A stretch of 64,000 bases of DNA. It comes from Homoserinimonas sp044769865 (GTDB lineage: Bacteria; Actinomycetota; Actinomycetes; Actinomycetales; Microbacteriaceae). The DNA lies in NCBI RefSeq assembly GCF_044769865.1, contig NZ_JBIZWA010000001.1:1240001-1304000 (forward strand), given 5' to 3'. Below are positions 8,573 through 16,895 of this stretch, one piece after another. The translations under genes and the position numbers were made by a program. Below the pieces are notes generated by a model. The model was given only the letters and a program-made list of their open reading frames with translations. It searched no databases and had not been told where the DNA came from. Positions within the stretch are counted from its first letter, which is position 1. Each line of letters begins with the position of its first letter.

Positions 8573-8609
8573 ATTCTGTAAGAAAGAATGTGATTCGGTA
8601 TGCCAGAAT
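8573..8609. promoter_or_regulatory. Tandem candidate IclR operators in the divergent promoter region
   Basis: Two sites of the type ATTC(T/G)-N7-AGAAT at 8573-8589 and 8593-8609. The first is a perfect 5-bp dyad, the second has one mismatch. Their centres are 20 bp apart, about two helical turns, so two dimers could bind on one face. They lie 54-90 bp upstream of the monooxygenase start and about 130 bp upstream of the CoA-transferase start, and match the site before iclR. Confidence 0.65.
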
Positions 8610-8737
8610 AGATACCGCACGCCGGGTTCGTCAACCGGGCAGCGAAAACCTCGTCTCAGCAGGTGAGAGCATGCCTTCACCTCAGGACGACTCGCGCCTA
8701 CGCTGACCCCGAACGATCGAGAGTTGGGAGATCCATC

Positions 8738-9973
8738 GTGACCACCACCCCCGCAGCCGACGAGAGGTCGGGTGATTCGGCGCCCCGCCGCGGTCCCCTC
8801 GAAGACCTCAAGGTCATCGACATAGCAACCCTCTTCGCGGGCCCGAGCGCCGCGACGATCTTCGCCGACTTCGGCGCCGACGTGCTCAAGGTCGAGCACC
8901 CCACGCGCCCCGACGGTGCCCGCACCCACGGCAAGAGCAAGGACGGCAAGGGCCTCTGGTGGCTCATGCTCGGCCGCAACAAGCGCACCGCCACCCTCAA
9001 CCTCTCGAACCCCGAGGGCAAGGAGGTCTTCCTGCGTCTCGTGCGTGACGCCGACATCGTGATCGAGAACTTCCGCCCCGGCACCCTCGAGAAGTGGGGC
9101 CTCGACTACGAGACCCTCTCCGCCGAGAACCCCGGCCTCATCCTCGTGCGCATCACGGGCTTCGGGCAGACCGGCCCCATGTCGCGCCGCCCCGCCTACG
9201 GCACGCTCGCGGAGGCCATGAGCGGCTTCGCATTCTCGACGGGCCAGCCCGACGGGCCGCCCACGCTGCCGCCGCTCGCGCTCGCCGACAACATCGCGGG
9301 CCTCGCCGCCGCGATCGCGACCCTCACCGCCGTGCACAACCGCACGCGCACGGGCAAGGGCCAGGTCATCGACCTCGCGATCATCGAGCCGATCCTCGCG
9401 ATGCTCGGCCCGCAGCTGCTCGCCTACGACCAGCTCGGCTACATCACGCGCCGCTCGGGCAACCGTTCCGAGAACAACGCGCCCCGCAACACCTACCTGA
9501 CGGCCGATGACCACTGGGTCGCGATCTCGTCGAGCTCGACCTCGATCGCGGAGCGCGTCATGCGCCTCGTGGGCCGCGCCGACATGGTCGACGAGCCCTG
9601 GTTCGGCTCCGGCGTCGAGCGGGCCAAGCGCGCCGACGAGATCGACGGCGCCGTCGCCGACTGGATCCGCGCCCGCCCCATGGGCGAGGTCATCGCCGAG
9701 TTCGAGAAGGCGGAGGCGGCGATCGCCCCCGTCTACGACATGTCGCAGGTGATCGAAGACCCACAGCTCAACCACATCGGCACGATCGCCGCCGTGGACG
9801 ATCCCAACCTCGGCCGGGTGCGCATGCAGAACGTGCTCTTCCGCATGTCGGAGACGCCAGGTGGCATCCGCCACACGGGTCGCGGGCACGGCGCCGACAC
9901 CGACGAGGTGCTCGCCGGGCTCGGCTACAGCGCCGAGGAGATCGCGCGACTCCGCGAGGAGGGCGCCGTCTGA
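8738..9973 (+). CDS. CaiB/BaiF family III CoA-transferase (first copy)
   Basis: 411-residue family III CoA-transferase, which moves CoA between carboxylic acids. The family N-terminus is clear (VIDIATLFAGPSAATIFADFGADVLKVEHP), as are ENFRPGTLEKWGLDYE and the catalytic aspartate in ALADNIAG (Asp184). The GTG at 8738 is preferred to an upstream in-frame start because GGGAG precedes it and the extension has no family similarity. First gene of a ten-gene operon; the next gene starts within the stop codon (TGATG). Probably activates the acid that enters the pathway; a second, divergent copy lies at 16895. Donor and acceptor are unknown. Confidence 0.93.
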   Translation: MTTTPAADERSGDSAPRRGPLEDLKVIDIATLFAGPSAATIFADFGADVLKVEHPTRPDGARTHGKSKDGKGLWWLMLGRNKRTATLNLSNPEGKEVFLRLVRDADIVIENFRPGTLEKWGLDYETLSAENPGLILVRITGFGQTGPMSRRPAYGTLAEAMSGFAFSTGQPDGPPTLPPLALADNIAGLAAAIATLTAVHNRTRTGKGQVIDLAIIEPILAMLGPQLLAYDQLGYITRRSGNRSENNAPRNTYLTADDHWVAISSSSTSIAERVMRLVGRADMVDEPWFGSGVERAKRADEIDGAVADWIRARPMGEVIAEFEKAEAAIAPVYDMSQVIEDPQLNHIGTIAAVDDPNLGRVRMQNVLFRMSETPGGIRHTGRGHGADTDEVLAGLGYSAEEIARLREEGAV

Positions 9974-10842
9974 TGTCCGCCGACTGGGAACTCGCACTCG
10001 CCTGGCTCTATGTGCCGGCGACGCGCACCGATCGCTTCGCGAAGGCCGCGGCATCCGCTGATGGTGTCGTGATCGACCTCGAGGATGCCGTGCACGCCGA
10101 CGAGAAGGCCGCCGCCCGTGCGGGCCTCGACGCCGCCGTCGGTGATGGCCTCGGAGTGCCCACCGTCGTGCGCGTGAACGCACCCTCGACCGAGCACTTC
10201 GACGCCGACATCGCGGCCGTGACGCCGCTCGTGCGGCGCGGGGCCGTCTCGGCCATCCGCGTCGCCAAGGTCGACAGCGCCGACGAAGCCCGCCGTGCCG
10301 CCGAAGCGACCGCCCACTGGGGCATCGAGCGCCGGCTCATCGTGCAGCTCGAGACCGCGCGCGCCATCCGTGACGCCCATGAGATCGCCGCCGTCGAGGG
10401 CGTGCACTCGCTCATGCTGGGCGAGGCCGACCTGCGCGCCGACCTCGGCCTGGGCCGCGACCTCGCGAGCGCCGACGGCCTGCTGCTCTCGCGCCTCACG
10501 GTCGTGCTCGCGGCACGCGCCGCCGGGCTCCCCTCGCCCCTCGCGAGCGCCTTCGTCAACGTCACCGACACGGATGCCCTCGCCGCCGACTGCGCACGGC
10601 AGCGTGAGCTCGGCTTCCGTGGCCGCAGCTGCATCCACCCCAAGCAGGTCGAGACGGTGCGTGCCGCGTTCCAGCCGAGCGCGGCCGACGTCGAGTGGGC
10701 ACGCTCCGTGCTCGAGCGCGCCGAGGGCATGGACACCTCGGGCAGCGGCGTCGCAACCCTCGCCGACGGCTCCTTCATCGACATGCCTGTCATCCGCCAG
10801 GCCCAGACCATCGCGGCCCTCGCCGAAAGGAGCGCATCGTGA
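9973..10842 (+). CDS. HpcH/HpaI aldolase / citrate lyase beta-subunit (CitE-like) family lyase
   Basis: 289-residue TIM-barrel lyase. Family marks: WLYVPATRTDRF at the start, the metal and acid region VVIDLEDAV (residues 32-40), RLIVQLETARAI, LMLGEADLRADLG and the C-terminal GRSCIHPKQV. Relatives cleave malyl-, methylmalyl- or citramalyl-CoA into acetyl- or propionyl-CoA and a 2-oxo acid. Together with the CoA-transferases and hydratase, a citramalyl-CoA-like thioester is a reasonable substrate. If it carries an aryl group, the 2-oxo-acid product would suit the benzoylformate-decarboxylase-like enzyme upstream (inference). Overlaps both neighbours by 1 and 4 bp. Confidence 0.88.
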   Translation: MSADWELALAWLYVPATRTDRFAKAAASADGVVIDLEDAVHADEKAAARAGLDAAVGDGLGVPTVVRVNAPSTEHFDADIAAVTPLVRRGAVSAIRVAKVDSADEARRAAEATAHWGIERRLIVQLETARAIRDAHEIAAVEGVHSLMLGEADLRADLGLGRDLASADGLLLSRLTVVLAARAAGLPSPLASAFVNVTDTDALAADCARQRELGFRGRSCIHPKQVETVRAAFQPSAADVEWARSVLERAEGMDTSGSGVATLADGSFIDMPVIRQAQTIAALAERSAS

Positions 10843-11675
10843 CCTCGCGACTGCACCACGGCACGCGTGCCAACGGCTCGCGCGTCGAGATCGTCGACCT
10901 CGGCCACCAGCTGCACCAGGCCATCCCCACCTCGCCCAGCCACCCGGGCTACCGGCACGCCCTCATGCGTCGCCACGGCGACAGTGTGCGCGTCGACGGC
11001 ACCTCCGGCGCCAACGACATGCTCTTCCTCGGCACCCACACGGGCACGCACGTCGACGCGCTCTCCCACATCAGCGCCGACGGGATGCTGCATGACGGTG
11101 TCAGCGCCGAGGAGGCGCAGAGCACCGGCCGCTTCACGAGCCACGGCGTCGAGACCATTGGCCCGGCGATCGTGCCGGGCGTGCTGCTCGACGTGCCGCG
11201 TGCGCTCGGGGTGCAGCGGCTTGATCCCGCGCATCCGGTGACCGCTGACGACCTCGCGGCGGCCGCGGCACTCCTGCCCGACGGTGAGGACTCGGTGCCC
11301 AAGGGTGCCGCGCTGCTCGTGCGCACCGGCTGGACCCAGCTCTGGGAACAGGGTGCCGCCTTTGTCGGCCACGACTCGGGCGTGCCCGGCCCCAACCTCG
11401 ACGGCGGCACCTGGCTTGCCGGCCACGAGCCGCGCTTCGTCGGCAGCGACACGACCGCCTTCGAGCACATCCCCGCGGGGGAGGGCCACGCGCGCCTCCC
11501 CGTGCACCGCCTCATGCTCGTCGAGCAGGGCGTGCCCATTATCGAGATGCTCAACCTCGAGGCGCTCGCCGAGCGTGGCGAGCGCATCTTCGACTTCATC
11601 CTCTCCCCCCTGCCCCTCCTGGGCGCGACCGGTTCGCCCGTTCGCCCCATGGCCGTCTTCGAGGTGACCGAATGA
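10839..11675 (+). CDS. Cyclase-family (kynurenine-formamidase-like) metal-dependent hydrolase
   Basis: 278-residue protein with the cyclase-family motif HTGTHVDALSHI, whose His and Asp residues bind metal in kynurenine formamidase and isatin hydrolase relatives. Other family features are VDLGHQLHQ near the N-terminus and LLVRTGW in the middle. The GTG start overlaps the previous stop (GTGA), with AAAGGAG upstream. Such proteins hydrolyse cyclic amides, lactones or similar rings and often sit in ring-degradation operons. Here it may open a lactone or anhydride-like intermediate; this is not proven. Its stop overlaps the next gene by 4 bp. Confidence 0.85.
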   Translation: MTSRLHHGTRANGSRVEIVDLGHQLHQAIPTSPSHPGYRHALMRRHGDSVRVDGTSGANDMLFLGTHTGTHVDALSHISADGMLHDGVSAEEAQSTGRFTSHGVETIGPAIVPGVLLDVPRALGVQRLDPAHPVTADDLAAAAALLPDGEDSVPKGAALLVRTGWTQLWEQGAAFVGHDSGVPGPNLDGGTWLAGHEPRFVGSDTTAFEHIPAGEGHARLPVHRLMLVEQGVPIIEMLNLEALAERGERIFDFILSPLPLLGATGSPVRPMAVFEVTE

Positions 11676-13096
11676 CCGACGTGACAACCCTCAGCGCTCG
11701 ACTTGCCGAGTTCGCGGTGGCGACCGCCGCCGAGCTGCCGCAGCGCATCGCCGACGACTCGCGCGATCGCCTCATCGACACGGTCGGCATCTCCATCGCG
11801 GCCCGCGACACCGAGCCCGTGCAGGCCGCCGTCGCCCTCGCCCGCGAGTGGGGTGGCAACCCGCAGGCCACGCTCCTCGGCTTCGCCGACCGCGTGCCGG
11901 CGCCGACCGCCGCGCTCGTCAACGGCACGGCCGCCCATGCACTGGACTTCGACGACACGCACCTGCCCTCGATCCTGCACCCCAGCGCATCCGCCGTTCC
12001 CGCCGCGCTCGCCGCAGCCGAGGTGGCGGATGTCGACGGCCGCACCCTGCTCGCCGCCGTCGCCGCCGGCAACGAGATCGCGATCCGACTGGGCAACGCG
12101 GCGGACGACCCCGAGCTCGGCAACAATGTCTTCTTCGAGCGCGGCATCCACGCGACCTCCCTCTGTGGCGCGATCGGTTCCGCTGCGGCCGCGGCGGTCG
12201 CCCTCGGACTGGACGCCGCGACCACGCGTCACGCACTCGGCATCGCCGCCAGCATGGGCAGCGGCATCCTGGAAGCCAATCGCAACGGCGGCTCGGTCAA
12301 GCGCGTGCACTGCGGATGGGCCGCCCACGCGGGGGTCACGGCAGCACAGTTCGCACGCCAGGGCATCACGGCACCCGACACCGTGCTCGAGGGTCGCTTC
12401 GGCTTCTTCCAGGCGTTCACGGGCCTGCACCCCATCGACGAGGGCTTCATGGCGGGCCTCGGCGAGGAGTGGGAGCTCGACAAGTGCTTCATCAAGCCCT
12501 ATCCGACCAACGTCTTCACCCACACGGGAATCGACGCGGCCATGCTGCTCTCCAAGCGCGGCATCGATATCGACTCGATCGAGCGCATCGACCTCTCCGT
12601 GCCGATGTCGGTCACGCGCACGATCGCCGAGCCGCGTGAGGCGAAACTGCGCCCGCAGAGCCCGTACCACGCCCAGTTCAGCGGGCCGCTGACCTTCGCG
12701 ATGGCCTGGCGGGGCGGCTCCGGCCTGGGGCTCTACCTCGACGACTTCACGCAGGAGGCGCTCGACGACCCCTTCGTGCGCACCCTCTCCGAGAAGGTGC
12801 ACTACGTGCGTGACGAGGAGGTCGAGTCGCTCTACCCCGAGCGCCTGCCCACGATCGCACGCGTGCACATGGCCGATGGCTCGGTCATCGAGGAGCGGGT
12901 CATGGCCAACCTCGGCACCGCGCTGCGTCCCATCCAGCCGGAGCAGGTGCAGCTCAAGTTCGACCTGAACGTGCGCGCGCTCGGCGAGCAGCGCGCGGGC
13001 GCCCTGCGCGACGCCATCACGGGCCTCGATGGCGCGGCGAGCGTTCGCAGCGTCTTCAGCGGCCTCGACTTTGCAGAATCCAATTCCGCAGCGTGA
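11672..13096 (+). CDS. MmgE/PrpD family protein (first copy)
   Basis: 474-residue MmgE/PrpD protein. Family regions: VNGTAAHALDFDDTH, the HPSASAVPAALAAAE stretch, GIAASMGSGILEANRNGGSVKRVHCGWAAHAG and the helical GFFQAFTG region. The family contains 2-methylcitrate dehydratase, cis-aconitate decarboxylase and iminodisuccinate epimerase, all acting on branched di- or tricarboxylates. A second, clearly different member lies at 14359 in the same operon. A polycarboxylate dehydratase or isomerase role for a side chain is likely, but the exact reaction is unknown. It overlaps the cyclase gene by 4 bp. Confidence 0.88.
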   Translation: MTDVTTLSARLAEFAVATAAELPQRIADDSRDRLIDTVGISIAARDTEPVQAAVALAREWGGNPQATLLGFADRVPAPTAALVNGTAAHALDFDDTHLPSILHPSASAVPAALAAAEVADVDGRTLLAAVAAGNEIAIRLGNAADDPELGNNVFFERGIHATSLCGAIGSAAAAAVALGLDAATTRHALGIAASMGSGILEANRNGGSVKRVHCGWAAHAGVTAAQFARQGITAPDTVLEGRFGFFQAFTGLHPIDEGFMAGLGEEWELDKCFIKPYPTNVFTHTGIDAAMLLSKRGIDIDSIERIDLSVPMSVTRTIAEPREAKLRPQSPYHAQFSGPLTFAMAWRGGSGLGLYLDDFTQEALDDPFVRTLSEKVHYVRDEEVESLYPERLPTIARVHMADGSVIEERVMANLGTALRPIQPEQVQLKFDLNVRALGEQRAGALRDAITGLDGAASVRSVFSGLDFAESNSAA

Positions 13097-13116
13097 TACG
13101 CGCGCTTTGATCCATC

Positions 13117-13133
13117 GCGAACCTCCGGTTCGC
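13117..13133 (+). other. Small intra-operon hairpin
   Basis: GCGAACC (13117-13123) pairs with GGTTCGC (13127-13133) around a TCC loop, in the only sizeable gap (69 bp) within this operon. It could be an RNA processing or partial attenuation point between prpD and the acyl-CoA dehydrogenase gene. AAAGGAG follows before the next ATG. Confidence 0.4.
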
Positions 13134-13165
13134 TTACCGTAACCACCCCTGTAAAGGAGCACCCC

Positions 13166-14353
13166 ATGGCAGACAAGATCGAGTCCTCCGCGTTCAGCCT
13201 CACCGAAGAGCAGATCGCCATCCGCGAGGCCATCGACGACCTGTGCGAGCCGTTCGACAACGAGTACTGGCGCAAGCACGACGCTGACAGCACCTACCCC
13301 GAGGAGTTCGTCGACGCCGTCTATGAGCAGGGCTGGATGAGCATGCTCATTCCCGAGGAGTACGGCGGGGGTGGCGCCGACATCCGCGACGCCGCGGTCG
13401 TGCTCGAGCAGATCGAGCGCAACGGATGCCACGCTGGTGCCGTCCGCGCGGGCATGTACACGATGGGCGCCATCCTGCGCCACGGCTCCGACGAGCAGAA
13501 GGCGGAGTACCTGCCCAAGATCGCCTCCGGTGAGCTGCGCCTGCAGTCCTTCGGTGTGACGGAGCCCGACGCCGGTTCCGACACGACCCGCATCAAGACC
13601 TTCGCGGTGCGCGACGGCGACGAGTACGTCGTCAACGGCAACAAGATCTTCATCTCCCGCGTGCAGCACTCCGACCTGTTGCTCCTCCTGACGCGCACGA
13701 CCAAGCGCGAGGACGCGACCAAGCCCTCCGACGGCTTCACGGTGCTGTTGGTCGACCTCAACAAGGCGATCGAGAGCGGCCAGATCGTCGCGACCCCCAT
13801 CAAGACGATGGTCAACCACGAGACCAACGAGCTCGCGATCCGCGACCTCCGCGTGCCCGTCGCCAACCGCATCGGCGAGGAGGGCAAGGGCTTCAAGGTC
13901 ATCCTCTCGGGCATGAACTCCGAGCGCGTCATCGTCACGAGCGAGTACATCGGCGCCGGCTTCTACCTGCTCGACCGCGCCGTGCAGTACGCCAACGAGC
14001 GTGAGGTCTTCGGTCGCAAGATCGGCATGAACCAGGCCATCCAGATCCCGATCGCCCGTGCCTACGCGCAGCTGCAGGCCGCCTCGCTCATGCGCTGGCG
14101 TGCCGCCGAGATGTACGCGGCGGGCGACAACCCCCGCTTCGAGGTCAACGGCGCGAAGCTCCTTGCTTCCGAAGCACTGTGGGCTGCCGCCGAGGCCGCG
14201 TTCGACACCTTCGGTGGCTACGCCGCGGCAGAGGAGTACGGCATCGAGCGCGCCTGGCGTGGTGCTCGCCTGCCCCGCACGGCGCCGATCAGCAACAACA
14301 TCGTGCTCGCGGGTATCGCCCACGGCACGCTTGGGCTGCCGAAGTCGTTCTGA
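13166..14353 (+). CDS. Acyl-CoA dehydrogenase
   Basis: 395-residue FAD acyl-CoA dehydrogenase. The N-terminal helical domain is followed by the FAD/substrate strand LQSFGVTEPDAGSDTTRIKT (residues 126-145) and the C-terminal helical domain with REVFGRKIGMNQ (279-290). The C-terminal site that carries the catalytic Glu in medium-chain enzymes (IYEGT) reads RTAPIS here, so that base is missing. Glu253 in MNSERV aligns with the helix-G base of isovaleryl-CoA and long-chain dehydrogenases. It probably oxidises a branched or aryl-substituted acyl-CoA at the alpha-beta position. Canonical AAAGGAG site; prpD2 begins 5 bp after its stop. Confidence 0.92.
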   Translation: MADKIESSAFSLTEEQIAIREAIDDLCEPFDNEYWRKHDADSTYPEEFVDAVYEQGWMSMLIPEEYGGGGADIRDAAVVLEQIERNGCHAGAVRAGMYTMGAILRHGSDEQKAEYLPKIASGELRLQSFGVTEPDAGSDTTRIKTFAVRDGDEYVVNGNKIFISRVQHSDLLLLLTRTTKREDATKPSDGFTVLLVDLNKAIESGQIVATPIKTMVNHETNELAIRDLRVPVANRIGEEGKGFKVILSGMNSERVIVTSEYIGAGFYLLDRAVQYANEREVFGRKIGMNQAIQIPIARAYAQLQAASLMRWRAAEMYAAGDNPRFEVNGAKLLASEALWAAAEAAFDTFGGYAAAEEYGIERAWRGARLPRTAPISNNIVLAGIAHGTLGLPKSF

Positions 14354-14358
14354 TCACC

Positions 14359-15756
14359 ATGGTCGAATCAGCCACCGAACCGGGAGCGACGGAGGTCCTG
14401 GCGGAGTTCGCCGTCTCAGGGGTCCTCGCATCCGAAGATCACAGTGAGGCCGTGACGCGTGCGCTGGTCGACACGGTTGCGGTCTCCCTCGGCGCCTCAG
14501 GCGCGGAGGGAGACCGCATCCTGCGCACCTGGGCGCGACGCGAGTCGCCCTACGGGCCGTCGACCGTCTGGACGTCGGGGGAGACCACGACGCCCTCCAT
14601 GGCGGCACTCGTCAACGGCAACGCCGCCCACCTGCTCGACTACGACGACATCTCGCCGTCGATGCCGCTGCATCCGGCCGCCGTGCTCATGCCCGCCCTC
14701 GTCGCGGTCGCTGAGGCGCGCGGCACGAGCAGCGAACGCTTCATCGAGGCCTACGAGGTCGGCTCCGCCGTCTTCCGTGCCGTCGCCGACGTGCTCCCGC
14801 AGCACGTGCACTACGCGCGCGGCTGGCACTCCACCTCGACCGTGGGTCGCCTCGCGACGGTCGCCGCACTCGGGCGACTCGTCGCATCCGATGCCGGCAC
14901 CGTCAGGAACGCCCTCGGCATCGTCGCCTCGCTCACGGCGGGCAGCCGCGTCAACTTCGGCACCATGACCAAGCCCTTCCACGCGGGTGCCGCCGCCCGC
15001 GACGCCGTCATGGCACTCGAGCTCGCCGAGGACGGCTTCACCGCCAACCCGGATGAGCTGGATGCGCCGAACGGCTTTCTCGAGCGCTACGGCGACCAGG
15101 AGGTCGCGCCCGTCGGTTCCGCCGGGCAGGCGTTGGGGGAGCGCCTCGAATACTGGGCGGATGCCTGGCCGAGTGACGCCGGCCTCAAGCGCTACCCGAG
15201 CTGCTACGGCACCCACCGCAGCATCGACGCCATGCTCAGCCTGCGCGAGACCGCGCCGCTCGCAGCGATGCCGACGCGCATCACCGCAACGGTGCATCCT
15301 CGGGGCACGCGGGCGCTCCGCCCCGGCCTTCCGGCGACCGGCACGCAGGGCAAGTTCAGCCTCGAGTACACGCTCGCGGTCGCGTGGCTGCGCGGTGACG
15401 TGACGCTCGACGACTTCACCGACGCGACCTTCGCCGACGAGGAGGCGCAAGCGCTGCTGCGCCGTGTCGAGATCGGCGAGAGCGCCGTGCCGCCCCACGG
15501 CCCGGCCGAGTTCGACACGGGCTACTCCGTCGTCGAGGTCACCTTCCCCGACGGCAGCACCCAGGTCTCGCGCACCGAGGTCACCCACGGGCTCGCAGCC
15601 GACCCGCTCAGCGATGACGAGCTCCGCGGCAAGTTCCTCGACTGCTGCGCGGCCGGTGGTTACGACAGCGAGACGGCCGACCGCATCATCGCCGCCATCA
15701 GCGCCGAACCGGGCGCCGCATTCACATCGTCCATCCCGAAGAGGAGCACCGAATGA
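14359..15756 (+). CDS. MmgE/PrpD family protein (second copy)
   Basis: 465-residue MmgE/PrpD homologue with VNGNAAHLLDYDDISPSMPLH, RGWHSTSTVGRLATVAALGRL and KPFHAGAAARDAVMALELA. It differs throughout from the copy at 11672, so it is an old paralogue with probably a separate substrate, or a partner. The ATG at 14359 fits the family N-terminus; the open frame extends upstream only because it shadows the dehydrogenase gene. Its stop overlaps the HMGL-like gene by 4 bp. Function as for the first copy: handling of a branched polycarboxylate or its CoA-free form, not proven. Confidence 0.87.
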   Translation: MVESATEPGATEVLAEFAVSGVLASEDHSEAVTRALVDTVAVSLGASGAEGDRILRTWARRESPYGPSTVWTSGETTTPSMAALVNGNAAHLLDYDDISPSMPLHPAAVLMPALVAVAEARGTSSERFIEAYEVGSAVFRAVADVLPQHVHYARGWHSTSTVGRLATVAALGRLVASDAGTVRNALGIVASLTAGSRVNFGTMTKPFHAGAAARDAVMALELAEDGFTANPDELDAPNGFLERYGDQEVAPVGSAGQALGERLEYWADAWPSDAGLKRYPSCYGTHRSIDAMLSLRETAPLAAMPTRITATVHPRGTRALRPGLPATGTQGKFSLEYTLAVAWLRGDVTLDDFTDATFADEEAQALLRRVEIGESAVPPHGPAEFDTGYSVVEVTFPDGSTQVSRTEVTHGLAADPLSDDELRGKFLDCCAAGGYDSETADRIIAAISAEPGAAFTSSIPKRSTE

Positions 15757-16895
15757 CCAAGGGACGACCCACCATCAGCATCCTCGAGGAGGGGATGCGC
15801 GAGGGCATGCAGATCGAGAGCGCCGACATCCCGGCCTCCGAGAAGATCCGCCTGCTCGACGCGCTCTCTGCGACCGGCCTCAAGCGCATCCACGTCGGTG
15901 CCTTCGTGAGCCCCAAGTGGACGCCGCAGATGGCGAACGTCGACGAGGTGATCGCCGGCTTCACCCCCGTCGAGGGCGTCACCTACACCGCGATCGTGCT
16001 CAACCAGAAGGGCGCGGAGCGGCGCGACGCCTACGGCGAGAAGCTGAGCCTGCCCGACCCGACGCTCGGCCGCAGCAAGATCCACCTGTGCGACGTCTTC
16101 GTGCGCCGCAACATCAACATCAGCCAGCAGGACGAGATCGACGCGCTCGGGCGTGCCGTCGCGACCGCCAAGGAGAAGGGCGTCACGCACGCCGAGATCT
16201 CCGTCAACGCGGCGTGGGGCTCGAACTGGCTCGGCGAGTTCAGCGAAGACGAGCGGATGCGCCTGCTCCAGTTGCAGTACGACGCGTGGACCGAGGCGGG
16301 CGTGCCCGTCACCCGCATCCACGTGGGCGACCCCATGAGCTGGAACACCCCCTCGGCCGTGCGGTCGATGATGCGCCGCCTCGTCGCCACTTGGCCCGAG
16401 GTGAAGGACTACCACCTGCACCTCCACGACGCCCGCGGCATGGCGATGCTGTCGGCCTACGTCGCGATGGAGGAGCTCGATGAGCGCCACACCCTCCAGA
16501 TCGACACCGCGATCGGCGGAATGGGCGGATGCCCCTACTGCGGCAATGGCCGCGCGACCCGCATGATCCCGACCGAGGACTTCGTGCACCTGCTCGAGTC
16601 CGAGGGCGTCGAGACGGGCGTCGACCTCGCGAAGCTGATCGAGGCCGGCGTCATCGCCGAGGAGGTCGTCGGGCACGAACTGTGGTCGAAGGTCACCGCC
16701 GCGGGACCGCGCCCCACGGGGGCCGACGTCTACCCCATGGACATGCCCTTCATCGAGACCTTCGAGCAGGCATCCCACTTCCGCAAGGGACCCTCGGTCT
16801 ATGAGGGCGCCATGTCGCCCTACCGCGAGCCGGTGAAATCCCCCGCTCGCGACGAGTACGAAGCGCGGCTCGCCGCAGAGAAGGAGAGCAACTGA
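15753..16895 (+). CDS. Hydroxymethylglutaryl-CoA lyase-like (DRE-TIM metallolyase)
   Basis: 380-residue member of the HMG-CoA lyase/DRE-TIM family. The first strand reads ILEEGMREGMQIES, with REG where HMG-CoA lyase usually has RDG. The metal-binding HLHLHDARG is present, and the loop GGMGGCPYCGNGRATRM carries the cysteine found in the HMG-CoA lyase flexible loop. These enzymes split a 3-hydroxy-acyl-CoA by retro-Claisen cleavage, releasing acetyl-CoA. It is longer than standard HMG-CoA lyase (~300). Likely the carbon-carbon cleavage step of this CoA pathway, alternative or additional to the CitE-like lyase. Overlaps neighbours by 4 and 1 bp. Confidence 0.88.
   Translation: MTKGRPTISILEEGMREGMQIESADIPASEKIRLLDALSATGLKRIHVGAFVSPKWTPQMANVDEVIAGFTPVEGVTYTAIVLNQKGAERRDAYGEKLSLPDPTLGRSKIHLCDVFVRRNINISQQDEIDALGRAVATAKEKGVTHAEISVNAAWGSNWLGEFSEDERMRLLQLQYDAWTEAGVPVTRIHVGDPMSWNTPSAVRSMMRRLVATWPEVKDYHLHLHDARGMAMLSAYVAMEELDERHTLQIDTAIGGMGGCPYCGNGRATRMIPTEDFVHLLESEGVETGVDLAKLIEAGVIAEEVVGHELWSKVTAAGPRPTGADVYPMDMPFIETFEQASHFRKGPSVYEGAMSPYREPVKSPARDEYEARLAAEKESN

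Noticed and set aside
8519..8573. Earlier start (8573) for the flavoprotein hydroxylase
   Set aside because: It would add 18 residues ahead of the FAD motif and put the start within the operator; AAGGAG fits the ATG at 8519.
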